A DNA stretch of 64,000 bases from NCBI GenBank assembly GCA_032622095.1, contig CP136068.1, positions 130,763,989-130,827,988 of the forward strand. The letters run 5' to 3'. The stretch is from Siphonodentalium dalli. Lineage: Eukaryota; Mollusca; Scaphopoda; Gadilida; Siphonodentaliidae. A program made the position numbers and the translations under genes. Shown in pieces: positions 34,557 to 47,140 of the stretch (within the stretch, counting starts at the first letter, position 1; every line of letters starts with the position of its first letter). The notes beneath the pieces were generated by a model. It was not told the origin of the DNA, ran no database searches, and saw only the letters and a list, made by a program, of their open reading frames with translations.

Positions 34557-34975
34557 CAATTGTGCTCTTTTATATGGGAGTCTTGATCTCGTCACATAAA
34601 TTTGTGCATTTATGGGCATCGCGCAATGCGTTCACACACCAATTTACTGATTGTTTAGTAAAGTTGTCCACTAAAATTAGCGGACGTCTTTTTATGCAGT
34701 TATGTGAAAGGCAACAGTGCTGACTCTATTGTTTACAGCAATGCGTCTTGGGTGCGCATAACGCTGAAACCCCTTAGGTCGACCATTTTATGGAGGTTTA
34801 ATAATTTTTTCTAATATTGAAAACCGGTGTGCGTGTTATTAAACATGTTTGCTTAGCCTAAGTGCGTGGTGTTCGAAACCGTTTTACTAGTTCTTGCATA
34901 AATAATACTGGATTTCAAAATGCATACCGTATACATGCCTTTCATCTTGTTCTAACATCTTGGTTCAACATATAA
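34557..34975. other. Unassigned stretch, nothing recognised
   Basis: No gene, repeat boundary or RNA gene that I can support. Confidence 0.3.
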
Positions 34976-35740
34976 GTATGCTGAGATGCTAGCCCATTTG
35001 GAGACAAACAAAGTCCAATAACTCTGCTGAAAATATCCGGCCGGACCTGGTTTGCGAACCCGTTCTAGATACTGGTCATGTGAACTCATGCACCAAACAT
35101 CTTTGAAATCCGTTGACATTTGTGGAAATGAGCCCTGTGACGTCGTCTATTTGCACACAAAAACTAAACAAAGTCCAATAAGTCCGCTTAAAATATCCGG
35201 CCGGACCTGGTTTGCGAACTCCTTGTAGATACTGGTGAAGTGAACTCATATACCAAATATCTTTGAAATCCGTTGAGATTTGTGGAAATAAGCCATGTGA
35301 CGTCGTCTATTTGCTATTTGGTAAATTCGACAAAAATAATAAACAAAATCCAATAACTCCGGTAAAAATATCCGGCCGGACCTGGCTTGCGAACTCCTCA
35401 TTCTATGCAATGGTCAGGTGAACTAATATACCAAATATCTTTTAAATCTGTTGAGATTTGTGGAAATGAGCCCTGTGACGTCGTCTATTTGCTATTTGGT
35501 AAATTCGACAAAAATAATAAACAAAGTCCAATAACTCCGGTTAATATATCCGACCGGACCTAGCTTGCGAACTTATTCTAGGTAATGGTCAGGTGAACTC
35601 ATGTACCACAAATCTGTGAAATCCGTTGACATTTGTTCAAGTTATGACTGTTACAAATTCTGGACAGAAGGACGGACAGACGGACGGACGGAATCCATTA
35701 CTATATCCCCGCAAATTTTAAATTTGGCGGGGGATAATAA
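34976..35740 (+). mobile_element. Tandem-repeat element, third unit family, with GGACGG tract and hairpin end
   Basis: Four units of about 158-180 bp are anchored by AATATCCGGCCGGACCTGG (near 35,030, 35,190, 35,365 and 35,545, the last diverged). Then comes a GGACAGACGGACGGACGG tract (about 35,673-35,692) and, 10 nt later, a hairpin: TATCCCCGCAAATTT pairs with AAATTTGGCGGGG (35,704-35,736). No coding capacity. The 5' end is not sharply defined. Confidence 0.7.
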
Positions 35741-36680
35741 CATACATTCAGAGAACAGCCGACAGGGTCTCACCTAACGATTGAAATCGTAAACTTGGAA
35801 ATTATTCAAGAAATAAGGTATATCAATCTCTTTTGTGACACTATTAAGACATTGTTTCGGCAATGGATTACTTCTTCCCATAGATGGTTCATTCTCGCAC
35901 ATTTTTAAATAAAATCTGCTACGGATAATATCATTGTTTTGTTTAATACTCACCGATTTTGTGCAGTAGCTGCATGTGTAATTTCATCTATAGTGTTCGG
36001 AATTGACCCCACCCCTGCCTCGAAATTAGGTGACGGGTTAGGAAATTGTCAACCCGGCCCAAAATTCGAAATTTGAGGGTCCGTAACTTCGTTATTTCCC
36101 AATGGATTTAAAAATAGTTTACAGTTTTGTAATCTACTGATTTCCTAGATTGTATGTTATAAATTTCATCTGATTCGGAGACGAATAACATGTTGGTATT
36201 AACAAACATATTGGTCCAATTTCAAACTTTAAGGGCCCAAATCTCCGCCATTTCCCAACGAATTTACGACACGAAACAAAATTTGGTACCACGGTACACC
36301 CTCCCCAGACCCACAATACTGAGCCGACACTGGCACAATTTGGCGCACACCGAGCACTATTTATTCTGGATGCTCAGAAGTATCTGACTATTTCCAATGT
36401 TTGTTCGTTTTAAAGGAGGTTCGGCGACAAGCCGATTTCCCCAAAAATACCATTTTTGAGGCCCCACAACTCAGATTTAAAAAAAACTTTCGTGGTATAT
36501 GGTTCGCAACGAAATAAAAAAAATCGTAAAATTTGGCCCCCACCCCAATGTAAAGATATTAGACCGACCCTGTCCAGTTTTTGTTTGGGCGCAGAACTAG
36601 CAATAAACAAGACGAATATGAAACCAAATTCAGTTATCTGGAATGCTAGGAGAGAACATCTGAGTACAATCAATTAGAGG
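35741..36680. repeat. Degenerate relatives of the ACTCCG-type tandem units
   Basis: Two loosely related segments (about 36,060-36,230 and 36,230-36,400) share TTATTTCCCAA/CATTTCCCAACG words in a '...CCGTAACTTCG...' context. The 73- and 87-codon frames on opposite strands near 36,410-36,677 overlap each other and are not supported as genes. Confidence 0.4.
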
Positions 36681-36683
36681 TGT

Positions 36684-38240
36684 GCCCATCTATGGGCGAT
36701 AACTCCGCAGAGAAAGGGCGGACACAAGTTTTGACGCCCGTGGTCGGTAGGACACATCGAGGTATGCATACGGTCCAAATTTGGATGCTCTGCTCCTCTT
36801 AATTTCTGAGACAGTAAAATTACATTGTTTTAGATAAAGGGAGATAACTCCGCTGGGAAAACGCGGACAATAGTATTTAGACTTTCACCGGTTACAACTC
36901 ATTGGCCCAAACATAAGTACCAAATTTTAGTTTGCTACTCCTCATACTTCCAGAGATTAAGGCGTTGGAAAATTGTTAAGTATAATAACAATAATAGGAT
37001 TTTTTATTTTGTTTTTAATTTCATTCTGTCAAGAAATGTTGGGCCGAAATTGCGATACCTTCATTTTGTGCATCCCTTATATGCCTACCTTCGCTAGAGA
37101 TTCGCAGTCATCCTCCCATTAGTTTCTGAGTATGTTCAATAAAACAGAAATCGTCCGCAGTAGAAAAACAATATACTTCATTGATTACACTATGGAAGTA
37201 TAATGAACAATAAACGTAAAAGGGTCATAACTCCGTCATAACACTTTGGACTGAAATCCGATTACCTTTATTTTTAGTAGGCCTTATATGCCTATATTCG
37301 CTAGAGATTTCGCGTTCCTACTGCTATTAGTTTCTGAGTATCTCCAAATAAACGGAAAACTACCCCAATAGAAAAACAATATACTTCCCTAGTTACACCA
37401 TGGAAATATAATAATAGCGAAAAATATATATATATTTTTTTTATTTCACACCGTGGGGAAGCGTTAGGCCGAAATCGCGATATCTTCATTTTCAGTATGC
37501 CTTAGATGCCTACATTCCCTAGAGATGTCACGTTCCTCCTCCCATTAGTTTCTGAGTATTCTCAATTAAACAGAAAACGACCCCAATAGAAAAACAATAT
37601 ACTTCCTTGGTTACACCATGGAAGTATAATAATAATGAAAAATAGTCGAAAAAGGGCCATAACTCCGTCAAGAAATATTAGACCGATATGCGGGTACCTT
37701 TATTTTCTGTATACGTTAGATGCCTACATTCGCTAGAGATTTAGCGTTTCTACTGCCATTAGTTTCTACGTATTTCCAAGTAAACGGAAAACGTCACCAA
37801 TACAAAAACAATATACTTCCTTGGTTACACCATGGAAGTATAATAACTTCAACTGGAAACCGCATATCAGGTAAAATATAAGTCGAAAAAGGGGCATAAC
37901 TCAGTCAAAATCATGCGGACGAAATCTATATTCGAACTTGATCTGTATTTTGGGGTGGTAAACTAATATACCAAATTTGGTTCAGTTCACTTGATTCAAT
38001 CTAAAGTTATCATCCGGAAAGCGCAAATCAGGTAAAATCTAAGTCGGAAAAGAGACATAACTCAATCAAAATCATGCGGACGAAATCCATATGCAAACTT
38101 GATCTGTATTTTGGGGTAAACTAACGTACCAAATTTGGTTCAGTTCGCTCGATTCTGTCTAAAGTTATCATCCGGAAACCAAAAGCGGACGGACAATCCA
38201 TTTATATAATACGACCGTTTTTTTTCAAACGGGCGTATAC
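36684..38240 (+). mobile_element. Tandem-repeat element, fourth unit family, with 5' palindrome and 3' hairpin
   Basis: It opens with the palindrome GCCCATCTATGGGC (36,684-36,697). It continues with a head shared with 32,490-32,830, four units of about 190-215 bp (anchors ATGCCTACATTCGCTAGAGA-like near 37,083, 37,290, 37,508 and 37,723), and two units of about 183 bp (37,850-38,180). It ends with AGCGGACGGACAATCC and a hairpin near 38,208-38,240 (TACGACCGTTT with AAACGGGCGTA, one mismatch). The plan is that of E1 with unrelated unit sequence. No coding capacity. Confidence 0.7.
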
Positions 38241-38489
38241 AAATTCGACAGAAAGTTTACTGATGTAACATGTAAGGGGATAAATAATGGTTGTGACGTG
38301 TGTAAATTCATTGTGTAACAGCAGGTTGTTTGAAACGACAGTTTTTGTTAATATGGACAATTTCGTAAAACAAAGATCGGTAAATGTAGTGAATATCGCA
38401 TCAAGCAGAATGAGTAACCGCGATTGACTAGATAAACGCGACTGATTGCCCGCTCTTCCAATAAGGAAATAAGATTAAAGACGAAAAAT

Positions 38490-39590
38490 ATAGACCCGTC
38501 AGCCTCACGAGTAGCATATGCAATCTAATGGAAAACACATAATAAGTGACAAACTCATGGAGTACATCGAAGCAAATGAACTATTCACAGAAAATCAACG
38601 CGGATTCCGAGCTAAAAGATCCTGCATTTGGCAACTATTAGAAGTACAAGTCGATCTAAAGACATCGACATAATATACCTCGACGTCCATAGGGTTTTCG
38701 ACACAGAACCACACAGAAGACTTATTGCAAAACTACTCGCTAACAAGATCCAAGGCAACATTCGCCGATGAATATATAACTACCTGACATATATCAACGA
38801 CACTACCCAAGAAGTCAATCACAATGCAAACTATTTGCAGATGACACACAATATACACATATATTCTGGACGATCAAGACAAATCAAAACGCCAACAAGA
38901 TTTAGATACCATATCCGAGTGTTCAGAAATATGGCTCTTTAAAAATAATGCAGGGAAATGCAAAGTACTACATAACGGTCGATAGAAGCAAACATTCAAC
39001 TACTTAATTAAAGAATCAAGTAAGGAAATAAAATACAACCTACTGAATCTGAGAAGGATATTGGCGTCATCTTGGACTCAGCACTATCATTCGTCTCACA
39101 TATCTCAACAACAGTCAATAAAGCAAATCAGAGAATAGTACTGATTAGAAGCTCGATCCTTCAACTACTTATATGAACTGCTAGAACACTGTATAAATCC
39201 ATCATCAGATCAGTGGTCGAATATGCCTCATCGGTGTGGAACTCAGACCTTCGTAAATATCAAATTGCCATCGAATGTGTCAAAAGAAGATCCACCAAGT
39301 TAACAACTACCGACAATGGGCAGAATCTAGATAATGAGGACACAATGAGGACTACCAACACCTCAATACAGTCGAGAAAGGTGTGACACGATACAAATGT
39401 ACAAACTACTAAACAATATAAATACAGTAGTCCTATCATCGGCGAAAAAATCCAACAGCTTTGTACAACGCAGCACAAACTATTGGAACAGCCTGAATTA
39501 ACTGTGTACCTGTGCGGCATTTGTGCATGACTTCAAATCAAATCAAAACGATAAGTCGAGAGACAGACAAGTTTTATTTTAAATTGAACG
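38490..39590 (+). pseudogene. Decayed reverse transcriptase of a CR1/L2-like non-LTR retrotransposon
   Basis: Conserved blocks appear in order but in shifting frames. A PVSLTS block lies at about 38,496. FTENQRGF is near 38,590, then a DVHRVFD-type catalytic block (38,676-38,702) and FADDTQ (38,834-38,851) in place of the YxDD box. Further on come KDIGVILDSALSF (about 39,057-39,095), SVVEYASSVWN (about 39,210-39,242), and the C-terminal STNYWNSL block (about 39,475). Several frameshifts and stops break the frame. The endonuclease part and 3' tail are absent or unrecognisable. It lies on the strand opposite the CARD exon and just downstream of it, so probably within that gene's intron. Confidence 0.75.
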
Positions 39591-39851
39591 ATGACAAATT
39601 ATAAAAGAACGATTTTAATACAATGCAAACATAAGCACTCCCCTGTACACACCATGCAGTTATATAATATACAACAATGACACCAACGAAGAGATCAGTA
39701 CAATCCTCATGGCTAATGTAGACCGAAGAGCACAGGTATATCACAAGTATATAAGAAGTAAGATGGCGTCTTCACTCTGTTGCTGTGATTTGCACAGGTG
39801 TTGGTGTGTGTGTGGGGGGGGGGTGACAACATTACTAAGGTTTCAACTCAC

Positions 39852-40167
39852 CTGACCCTGACTTTGATTTCTCGAGATGATCAGCTACATGCGCACACTT
39901 GACGTCTCTTAGACACTTGATAAATTGGTTAAGAGCATTTGGCCCTTTGTGCTTCAGGGTATGGCACAATTCTCTTACTTTATCAGCGGTTGTTCTAGAA
40001 TGGTCTCCTCGGGGACTTATGCGCTCATACTCCTCAGATGTGATGACATCATCAGCGAGTAAATAGGTCAAAACACAATCGGGATCAAGATTCGCTACCA
40101 GCCATACAGCTTCCTTGTCGAGAATGTGCATTTTGAATCAGTGTATACAGCTGATAAAACAGATGAC
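39852..40167 (-). CDS. First coding exon of a CARD-domain protein (partial gene)
   Basis: The frame starts with ATG at 40,131 in good context (A at -3, in-frame TGA 9 nt upstream) and runs 93 codons plus one base to a perfect donor, CAG|GTGAGT, at 39,852/39,851. The residues form a caspase-recruitment domain of usual length: a first helix, then LDPDCVLTYLLADDVIT, EEYERI, DKVRELCHTLKHKGPNALNQF and a final CLRD...VADHLE helix. CARDs mediate homotypic contacts in apoptosis and innate signalling (caspases, CRADD/RAIDD, Apaf-1, NOD-like and BIR proteins). Which of these it belongs to cannot be told, since I found no later exon. An acceptor-like TTCATATTTCAG ends at 40,168, so a 5' UTR intron upstream is likely; a second acceptor candidate lies at 40,151. 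Confidence 0.75.
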
Positions 40168-42700
40168 CTGAAATATGAACAGGTACAGCATTTAAAGCAA
40201 CGGAAGGTTTTCAAGGTCACATGGTACATCTGAGTAACATACACTCTAAACAACGTTTAGTTACGCGTGACTAAATTTTAGTCAACTTTTAACTGAATTA
40301 TTAGGTCAAAACTCTTCCGACTAAACAATTGATAACTATATTTTTTACTATCTAATTGTTAGTAAATTTATTCTTAAATAAACTATTAGGTCAAACTTCT
40401 TTGACTAAATATTTGGTGATTAATATATATTAACTGAAATGGGTCACATGTACCGTGTTTTCCTCCTACACAAGTTTAGTTAAGTGTAACCCAATCAATT
40501 GGGTCAAAGTTAATTAGTTAACCCTTAACCCAATATTTAGTCAGATTTTAACCCAATGTGTAACTAATCACTGGGTTACGTACATTAACCCAATATAATT
40601 CGGTTATATAACTCAATACATACCTAGTAACCTTTAACTAAAATTGAGCATGTGTGACTATGTAAAGTGTGTCAAAGGTGAGTGAATATTGGGACAAAAG
40701 TGACTAGATATTGGGTCACCATAGCATTTCTTAACACGTATAAAATATTGAAAAAATAGCTAAATCTAACTTATTTGTTATCTTTAGTACTACACATGCA
40801 AATGCCATTGTTATATATTGAAACATGAGCATGGATGACATAGCCACGCGACATTCATCAATTTACAAATATGATGATAATGAGACATGACGCACTCAGC
40901 ACTGCATAATATATATTGGGTGGTAAAATTTACTTGTTATGAGTCAAATCACACCCACAACGTAGGTCACTATTGATCCTCCCACCACGTAGTTGGTTTG
41001 GCCTACGGGTATTGGGTAAATATTTCGGGGCCCAGGGTCATTACCAGTATGGCTTTCTTGTATGCTGATTCAACCACTTCCGATGGGCATATGCGCACCA
41101 GAAATATGCATACAGAATAAGGACACGAAACATTCACAAATGCTTGGTTACGAATTTAAACGAGATTGCCTACAATATCAACATATAAACCTAGATCGGC
41201 TAAAAACAATCTGAAAAACATGTCTTCCATCTTCACGATGATCGGCTAAAACTGCCACTTGCTAGCGCATGCCGTCATAGAGAAGCCATTTGATTGGTAT
41301 ATAAACTTAACTATAAGATAATATCCAACTCAAATTCTCTTTCATGAGTCTACGGTGGGAAATTGACTAAACGTCGAGAGGATAATGATCAAAATCTAAC
41401 TAAAACATGTTGAGTATATAATATAACATAAACTAAATGTTATTTGGAGTATACATAGTTTGTTAGAAGCAAATGGCGGTTTATACTGCAAAATACATGT
41501 AATAAAAATCGCTGCTCCGACATAAAACGGTGCCATTGTTATTCGTCGAATCTTTGGAATCGGAAACTGAATGTCCGGAAAAGGTTATTATTTCACTATA
41601 TTAAAATGAAACTATAAAAAAAACTTCACACACTGGTTTCTCTTCGTTTTTTCATCAGAGTTATGTAGTACTATAAAAGTTTCAGAATGACGACAGCTAT
41701 ATATTTTAAGGTGCAGTTTTTACGGGATTTCTGATTGAAACATTCGAATCGGCATCAATGAAACGATATCAAAGTTATCGATTAATAAAAACAACACAAA
41801 TATCGGTATATAGACGAATTTGTTCGGAAATCTTCCGAATATATATGTGTTAAGACACCTCTTGCCAAATTATGTATATATAGTGTTGGGATTAAAACGC
41901 GCCCTTTAAACATGGTCCGCGATGGACCGAAATTTACTTTTGCCAAATTATTAATTGCCAAATGAAATGAATTTTTGCCAAATGTAATTATCCCTGATAG
42001 TATCATTTTCCTGCAACCTTGATTGGATCTTATGTTTCGACACTTACGGTTTGAACGACGTTTGATATCGATAAGAAAGCAGTTAGTTAGTAATTATACT
42101 CGCATATATATGGTGGTTTATCATACAACAATAAACCAATGACCGAATAATAAAATTATAGAAAGGTTGCTTTATCAGAAGGGAACATCACAATAGGATT
42201 AGCTATATAAACACCACCATCACAGTAAATACGGGTAATCCATCCACCCATCGATACTAATGATATCAGATTAACTGTATCTTAGTTAAGGTGTTAACTT
42301 TTCCAAAACCATTTAAAACACCACTCATATAATTTTAATGTAATAGTTTCCTAAACTGAATGACCGATATCTTTCAACTTTATTGAGAAATTAAGAAGTG
42401 ATTTGCCAAAACTTTTGCCAATTGAAAATATCTTTTGCCAAATGTGAAAATTTTTTGCCACTGGCAAATGTGTTGAACTCCTTGTTAATTTTACATTTAA
42501 TTTGTTTAATTAAAAAAAATTTAAAACGTTCAATTTAACATTTTACTTTTAATTTTAATTTTTTAATTATATTTTTTAAACGAAAACACAAATTACTTCT
42601 GTTCTTTTAATTGAACTACTTGCTCAATTTGACATTTGAAAAAAAACAATAAATATAATTCTATTTAAAAATAATAAAAAGAAAAAAATGACGTTACAAC
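40168..42700. repeat. Region 5' of the CARD exon, with a TTAGTCAA/TTGGGTTA-rich block
   Basis: Between about 40,255 and 40,640 the words TAGTCAA, ACTAAA, TTAACCCAA and TTGGGTTA recur in both orientations, giving many small inverted repeats. Near 41,875-42,470 the word TTTGCCAAATG recurs about six times. No further coding exon is recognised, and I cannot place the promoter. Confidence 0.4.
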
Positions 42701-42989
42701 ATCCACCAGGGTACCCCGAGTCATAACACCAAATTTGGTCGAATTCGGCATACGGGTCTGGCGAAAATCGCGAACAGACATATCATAATATGTTATATAT
42801 ATATATACACTCTTAGATATAACAATCCGCATAGGTCCTTCGGGGTACATATACGTCTCCTAATATCTAAGAAATATGTACCGAGAAGAATTAGGGTCTA
42901 TATATTGATATAATACCCACAAGCATTAGGTGCTAGCCGATCTCGATACCAAATGACGACCCACATGATTGCATCACGTGATGCACGAT

Positions 42990-43787
42990 ACAATTCACGA
43001 AAACAGAGGCTCCCATCTAGATGTCACCCCGATGATCCATATGAAGTTTAGTGATCGTCAGATGAGGGATGTGGTCTTTAGAGTGTGCTAAATGATTTAG
43101 TGATACAAAGAGTAAAATCCAGGCGGCCATTGTTTTCATCGAAAATCGTTCAAATTCGATAACTTCCATTTCGAGGTGATTCTAAACAACCCTGTAAATT
43201 TTCAAAACATTCTTTAATAAATTTTGACTACCGTGTGTGCTGTGGATTCAAATTTGAAAGCCAAGATGGCTGTTGGCGGCCATGTATTTCAATAAATATC
43301 ATACAAAATTGAGGCTCCCATTCAGAGGTAACTCCCAAAAGTCATATAAAGTTTGGTGACGATCGAATGAATTTCTGGAAAAAAGAGAGGCTCACATCTA
43401 GACTGATTCTAGAGGTTACCTCGAGAATTCCCATGTAGTTTGGTGAAGATCGAATGAGGGATGTGCAGTGTCCCAAACAGGCTTGCAAAGTTTCAAAACA
43501 ATTATCACTAAATTCGGGCTGCAGGGTGTGTCAATGCATTCACATTTGAAATCAAAAATGTCGGCTGGCGGCCATGTTATATAACGAATTTCGATAAAAA
43601 TAGGAGGTTCTCATCGATAGGTCACCCCGTAGATCCGCGCGAAGTTTTGTGACGATCGGGTGAAAGATGTGACCAGTTGGGTGTGCTAGTGGAAATTGTC
43701 GACGGACGGACGTCCCGACGGACAACGAACGATGAATCCCACGGCAAAAGCTCAACCTTTACAAATTAAATTTGAACTAAAAAGCGA
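42990..43787 (+). mobile_element. Tandem-repeat element, second unit family, with GGACGG tract and weak hairpin end
   Basis: About four diverged units share GGCTCCCATCTAGA, CATATGAAGTTT, GACGATCG and GATGGCTGTTGGCGGCCATG with 31,515-32,190. The array ends in GTCGACGGACGGACG...GACGG (about 43,698-43,720), then CCCACGGCAAAAGCTCAACC and an imperfect stem to about 43,787. The tail corresponds position by position to that of E1 (GGACG tract, CCATGGCAATAGCTCA, hairpin, then A-run), so this family and E1 share an ancestor. Confidence 0.65.
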
Positions 43788-44499
43788 TTTTGACCCCCCA
43801 ATATGTACGCAAGATATCGAATTTCCCATCAAAACTCTTACACGTGAACACGTCCGTACTCATAACAGGCTTCCCATGTTGTGCACCCACCTCTGACACC
43901 ATATGTCAGCCAGTTGTATCCAGGCCTGTGCAGTATGTAACATTTACAGAATGGTGTCTACCAATGAAACCTCTTTAACATTATATTATATGGCTATAGT
44001 GTGGTAATTACACCGAAGTCACAAATCTAATGGACTGCAAACTATCAATCGCTACCAGAGCGCACAAGTCATGCGTCATTATGCGCGCCGCGTGTATAAT
44101 AATGTACAAATTCCTGTTTCGCCTGGGCGCTGCCATAACGCAATGGAGTTCTATTTATAGAATGTTAATTATTGGGACACATTACAAATTGTAGTGCGAC
44201 CGAGGCCGAGCTGTAGTGCGACCCCGAGGCCGAATCCGATAAAAGGTGTAGTTGAGAATTTCGCAGTTTGATGACAGGGGATAAAATAAATAATTATCGC
44301 GGTATCGGGTGTCAAAAGTCACATAATAATGTAATCTGGAGCTCTGAACTTCACGTATCGATGAATAAATTATTAAGCAACAGGTATTAACAAAGAAATA
44401 CATTCCCAGCGTTATTTTTTCGACTTTTTAAGGTTCCCTGTCAAAAGTTACCGGGTTTTGTACTGGTGGAATATGACCTCTACGGCGTCAAACAGAGTA
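43788..44499. other. Unassigned stretch, nothing recognised
   Basis: Short overlapping frames only. A small local duplication, GTAGTGCGACC(CC)GAGGCCGA, lies at about 44,192-44,235. Confidence 0.35.
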
Positions 44500-44855
44500 G
44501 AGATTCATTTTTTGTTTTTTGTTTAAACATATTTTATTTGTTCATAATGAATATGACAAAAGGGATTGGAGGACAAGTGCTATATTCACTTAGAATACCC
44601 TCCTCTCCCTATAATACACTGACAATAAAGACACTTAAGACGAACAAAACAAGGTATACAACATGTAATGAACAATATATGAGTGTGTATATGCTTCATC
44701 AACACGTCGGTGGTCATTCCAGGCAACAAGTACAAAAAAAACGATAATACAGGCATGTATCAATTATTCAATGCCTTAACAGGGTCATAACTGGGATATA
44801 AGTATATATTCTATTATAAGTATAGATTGCAAGTGTAAATAGCATGGGCAGAGTG

Positions 44856-47140
44856 TTAGGTTCTCTCAAATCGACCGGAATCTCTGATATACGAGTGTAC
44901 AGCCTTAAAAATATCACTATTCTCAGTATATGTTAGTTCGGGTTTCCCATAAAGAAATATGTTTACAGAATTAATATTATATTGCATGAGCTTATTATTA
45001 AGTCTTAGACGAGATTCGGTATAATGGTTACATTCAAAGAAAAAATGATTTGCATTTTCTTCCCGGAAGCCACACGAGCATGTTGCGAATCTGAGATATG
45101 ATTGTGTAATTTATCAGACTGAAGGCCACTACATTTACATCGAAGTTGCGTGTGAATAATATTAAAATAACGACTCCCATTTGTGAAATACAAAGGTGGC
45201 TTCAACTTTGTACCCGCGTAGTACATATGTTTCAATTGCTTCACGAATTCATCATGGGCGAGATTACGAATTGTTAATTTAATGGAGTTCCATTCCTTTG
45301 TACAGACAGGGATAAAAGTGGATTTTAACCTTGCCGAGTCACAGCGCATGATAATGAAATCAGAAGCGTATTTTGATTCTCGATCGGTCTTACCTCTGAA
45401 ACGTTCGGGCAAGATGGTGCGTAAGCAACGAGGTGCGTTATTATTTATTATCTTGTGAAGGGTGGATAACCGTTTAACGGTTCTTCTGTCCTCTAGACTA
45501 TCCCAGCCAACCTCAGTCAATAATCTGGCATCTGATACGGAACGAGTGCAACCAGTCACGATTCTGGCTGCATCTAACTGAATATCATTAAGGTTTTTAA
45601 GGAGGTAATTCGGAGCGCCAAACCACACTGGGCTTGCATATTCGACAAGTGGCCTCACATATGTCAAGTACATTGTTTCTAAAGTTTTCCTGCTTAGTAT
45701 ACATTTAAGTTTCCTTATTTGGGACAATCTCGCATTAGCACGTTTACACGTGTTGTCAATACACATATTCCATTTGAGATCACTCTGCAGTTCAATGCCT
45801 AAATGCTTGTGATTTTCGGTGTATTCCAGGACTTCACCATCGAATTTACCCACGGGCCTAGTATTTTCAGGGAAACTTCCAAAAAACATTAGATTGGTTT
45901 TTGATGGATTGAATTTCACCATCCATTGCCTCGACCAACTGTTCAGTTTAATCATATCATTATTCAGTGAAATTTCAAGTGTGTTTATGTCAGGACTATT
46001 CTTCATTAGACAAGTATCATCTGCATAGAGACACGTTTTGGATTCCATACTATCGGCTATATCGTTAATGTAGAGCAAAAATAGGAGAGGACCGATAACG
46101 GACCCCTGGGGCACCCCAGAATCTAAAAAATCATACTTTGAGACGCAGGCATTGACCCTAACCCTTTGTTGGCGATTGCTAAGATAACTCTTAAACCATA
46201 AAAGAAGTTTGCCTTTAATCCCGTATTTTTCCATTTTGTGTAAAAGTCCTTCATGCCAAACTGTATCGAACGCTTTGGACACATCACAGAAAACCGCACA
46301 AGTGTTACATCCTTCATCTAGTGCTTTTGCTACACTATGAACTATTTCAATAAGCTGATATTCGGTACTATGTTTAGGAAGGAACCCAGACTGATAATCA
46401 TACAACAAGTTATTTTCTTGTATATGCTCTAGTAATTTATTATGGATAATTTTTTCTAATATTTTGCCGAGAACGCTCAGAAGTGAAACTGGCCTATAAT
46501 TATTAGGATCTTTTTGGTCACCTTTTTTGAAAAGAGGTATAACATCCGCTTTTTTCCATTCATCTGGGAACTGACAAAGGTCTATCGATTTCTGAAATAA
46601 TATACTAAGTGGTTTGCATACAGTAGCATGTGTTTCTTTAAGCATGCGATGACTAATACCATCTGACCCACAAGCTTTTTTTGTTGGTAGATCTTTCAAA
46701 ATTTTAGAAATTTTAGACTCGCTAATCGGTATTTCAGTGATCACTTCATCTGTCCGTTCGTCAAAATTCGGCAAACATTTCGCTTTCATTCCTAATGAGC
46801 TGTTTGCAACAAAGATACTATTTAAAATTTCAGCTTTGTCTTTGTCATCGCAGTACATTTTGTTTGTATATGAGAGAGGCGGGATTCCTTGGTTATAATT
46901 GTTACCCATAAATGTTTTTACAACATGCCAAAACTGTTTTGGGTTATTATTCATAACAAGATATTCATCCAAGTGAGTCATATACTCATTTTTTGCGTGT
47001 TTCTTGGCATTATTCACTTGATTTCGAGCTTTCTTATATTTCGACCACGTGAAACTCGTATTAAATTTTAGAGCTTTTCTTCTATAGCGATCGCGTTGAT
47101 GGATTAGTCTTCTGACTGCTATCAAACCACGGTTTATCAT
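44856..47140 (-). pseudogene. Reverse transcriptase and C-terminal part of the LINE polyprotein
   Basis: An open frame of 711 codons (47,140-45,005) begins inside the linker after the endonuclease, so its apparent start is not a true one. RT blocks in order: GSDGIS, NNYRPVSLLS, QSGFLPKHST, DVSKAFDTVW, SGVPQGSVIGPLLF, YADD (residues 372-375) and KHLGIEL. The thumb and C-terminal region follows with RPLVEYASPVWF. Near 45,080-45,095 a second frameshift occurs: the C-terminal zinc-knuckle-like CSCG...H...C motif and the last segment (to a stop at 44,856) are intact in another frame. The catalytic aspartates are all present, so decay is slight and recent. Confidence 0.85.

Noticed and set aside
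36410-36677. Overlapping 87- and 73-codon frames on opposite strands
   Set aside because: Mutually overlapping in repeat-like DNA, no recognised protein.
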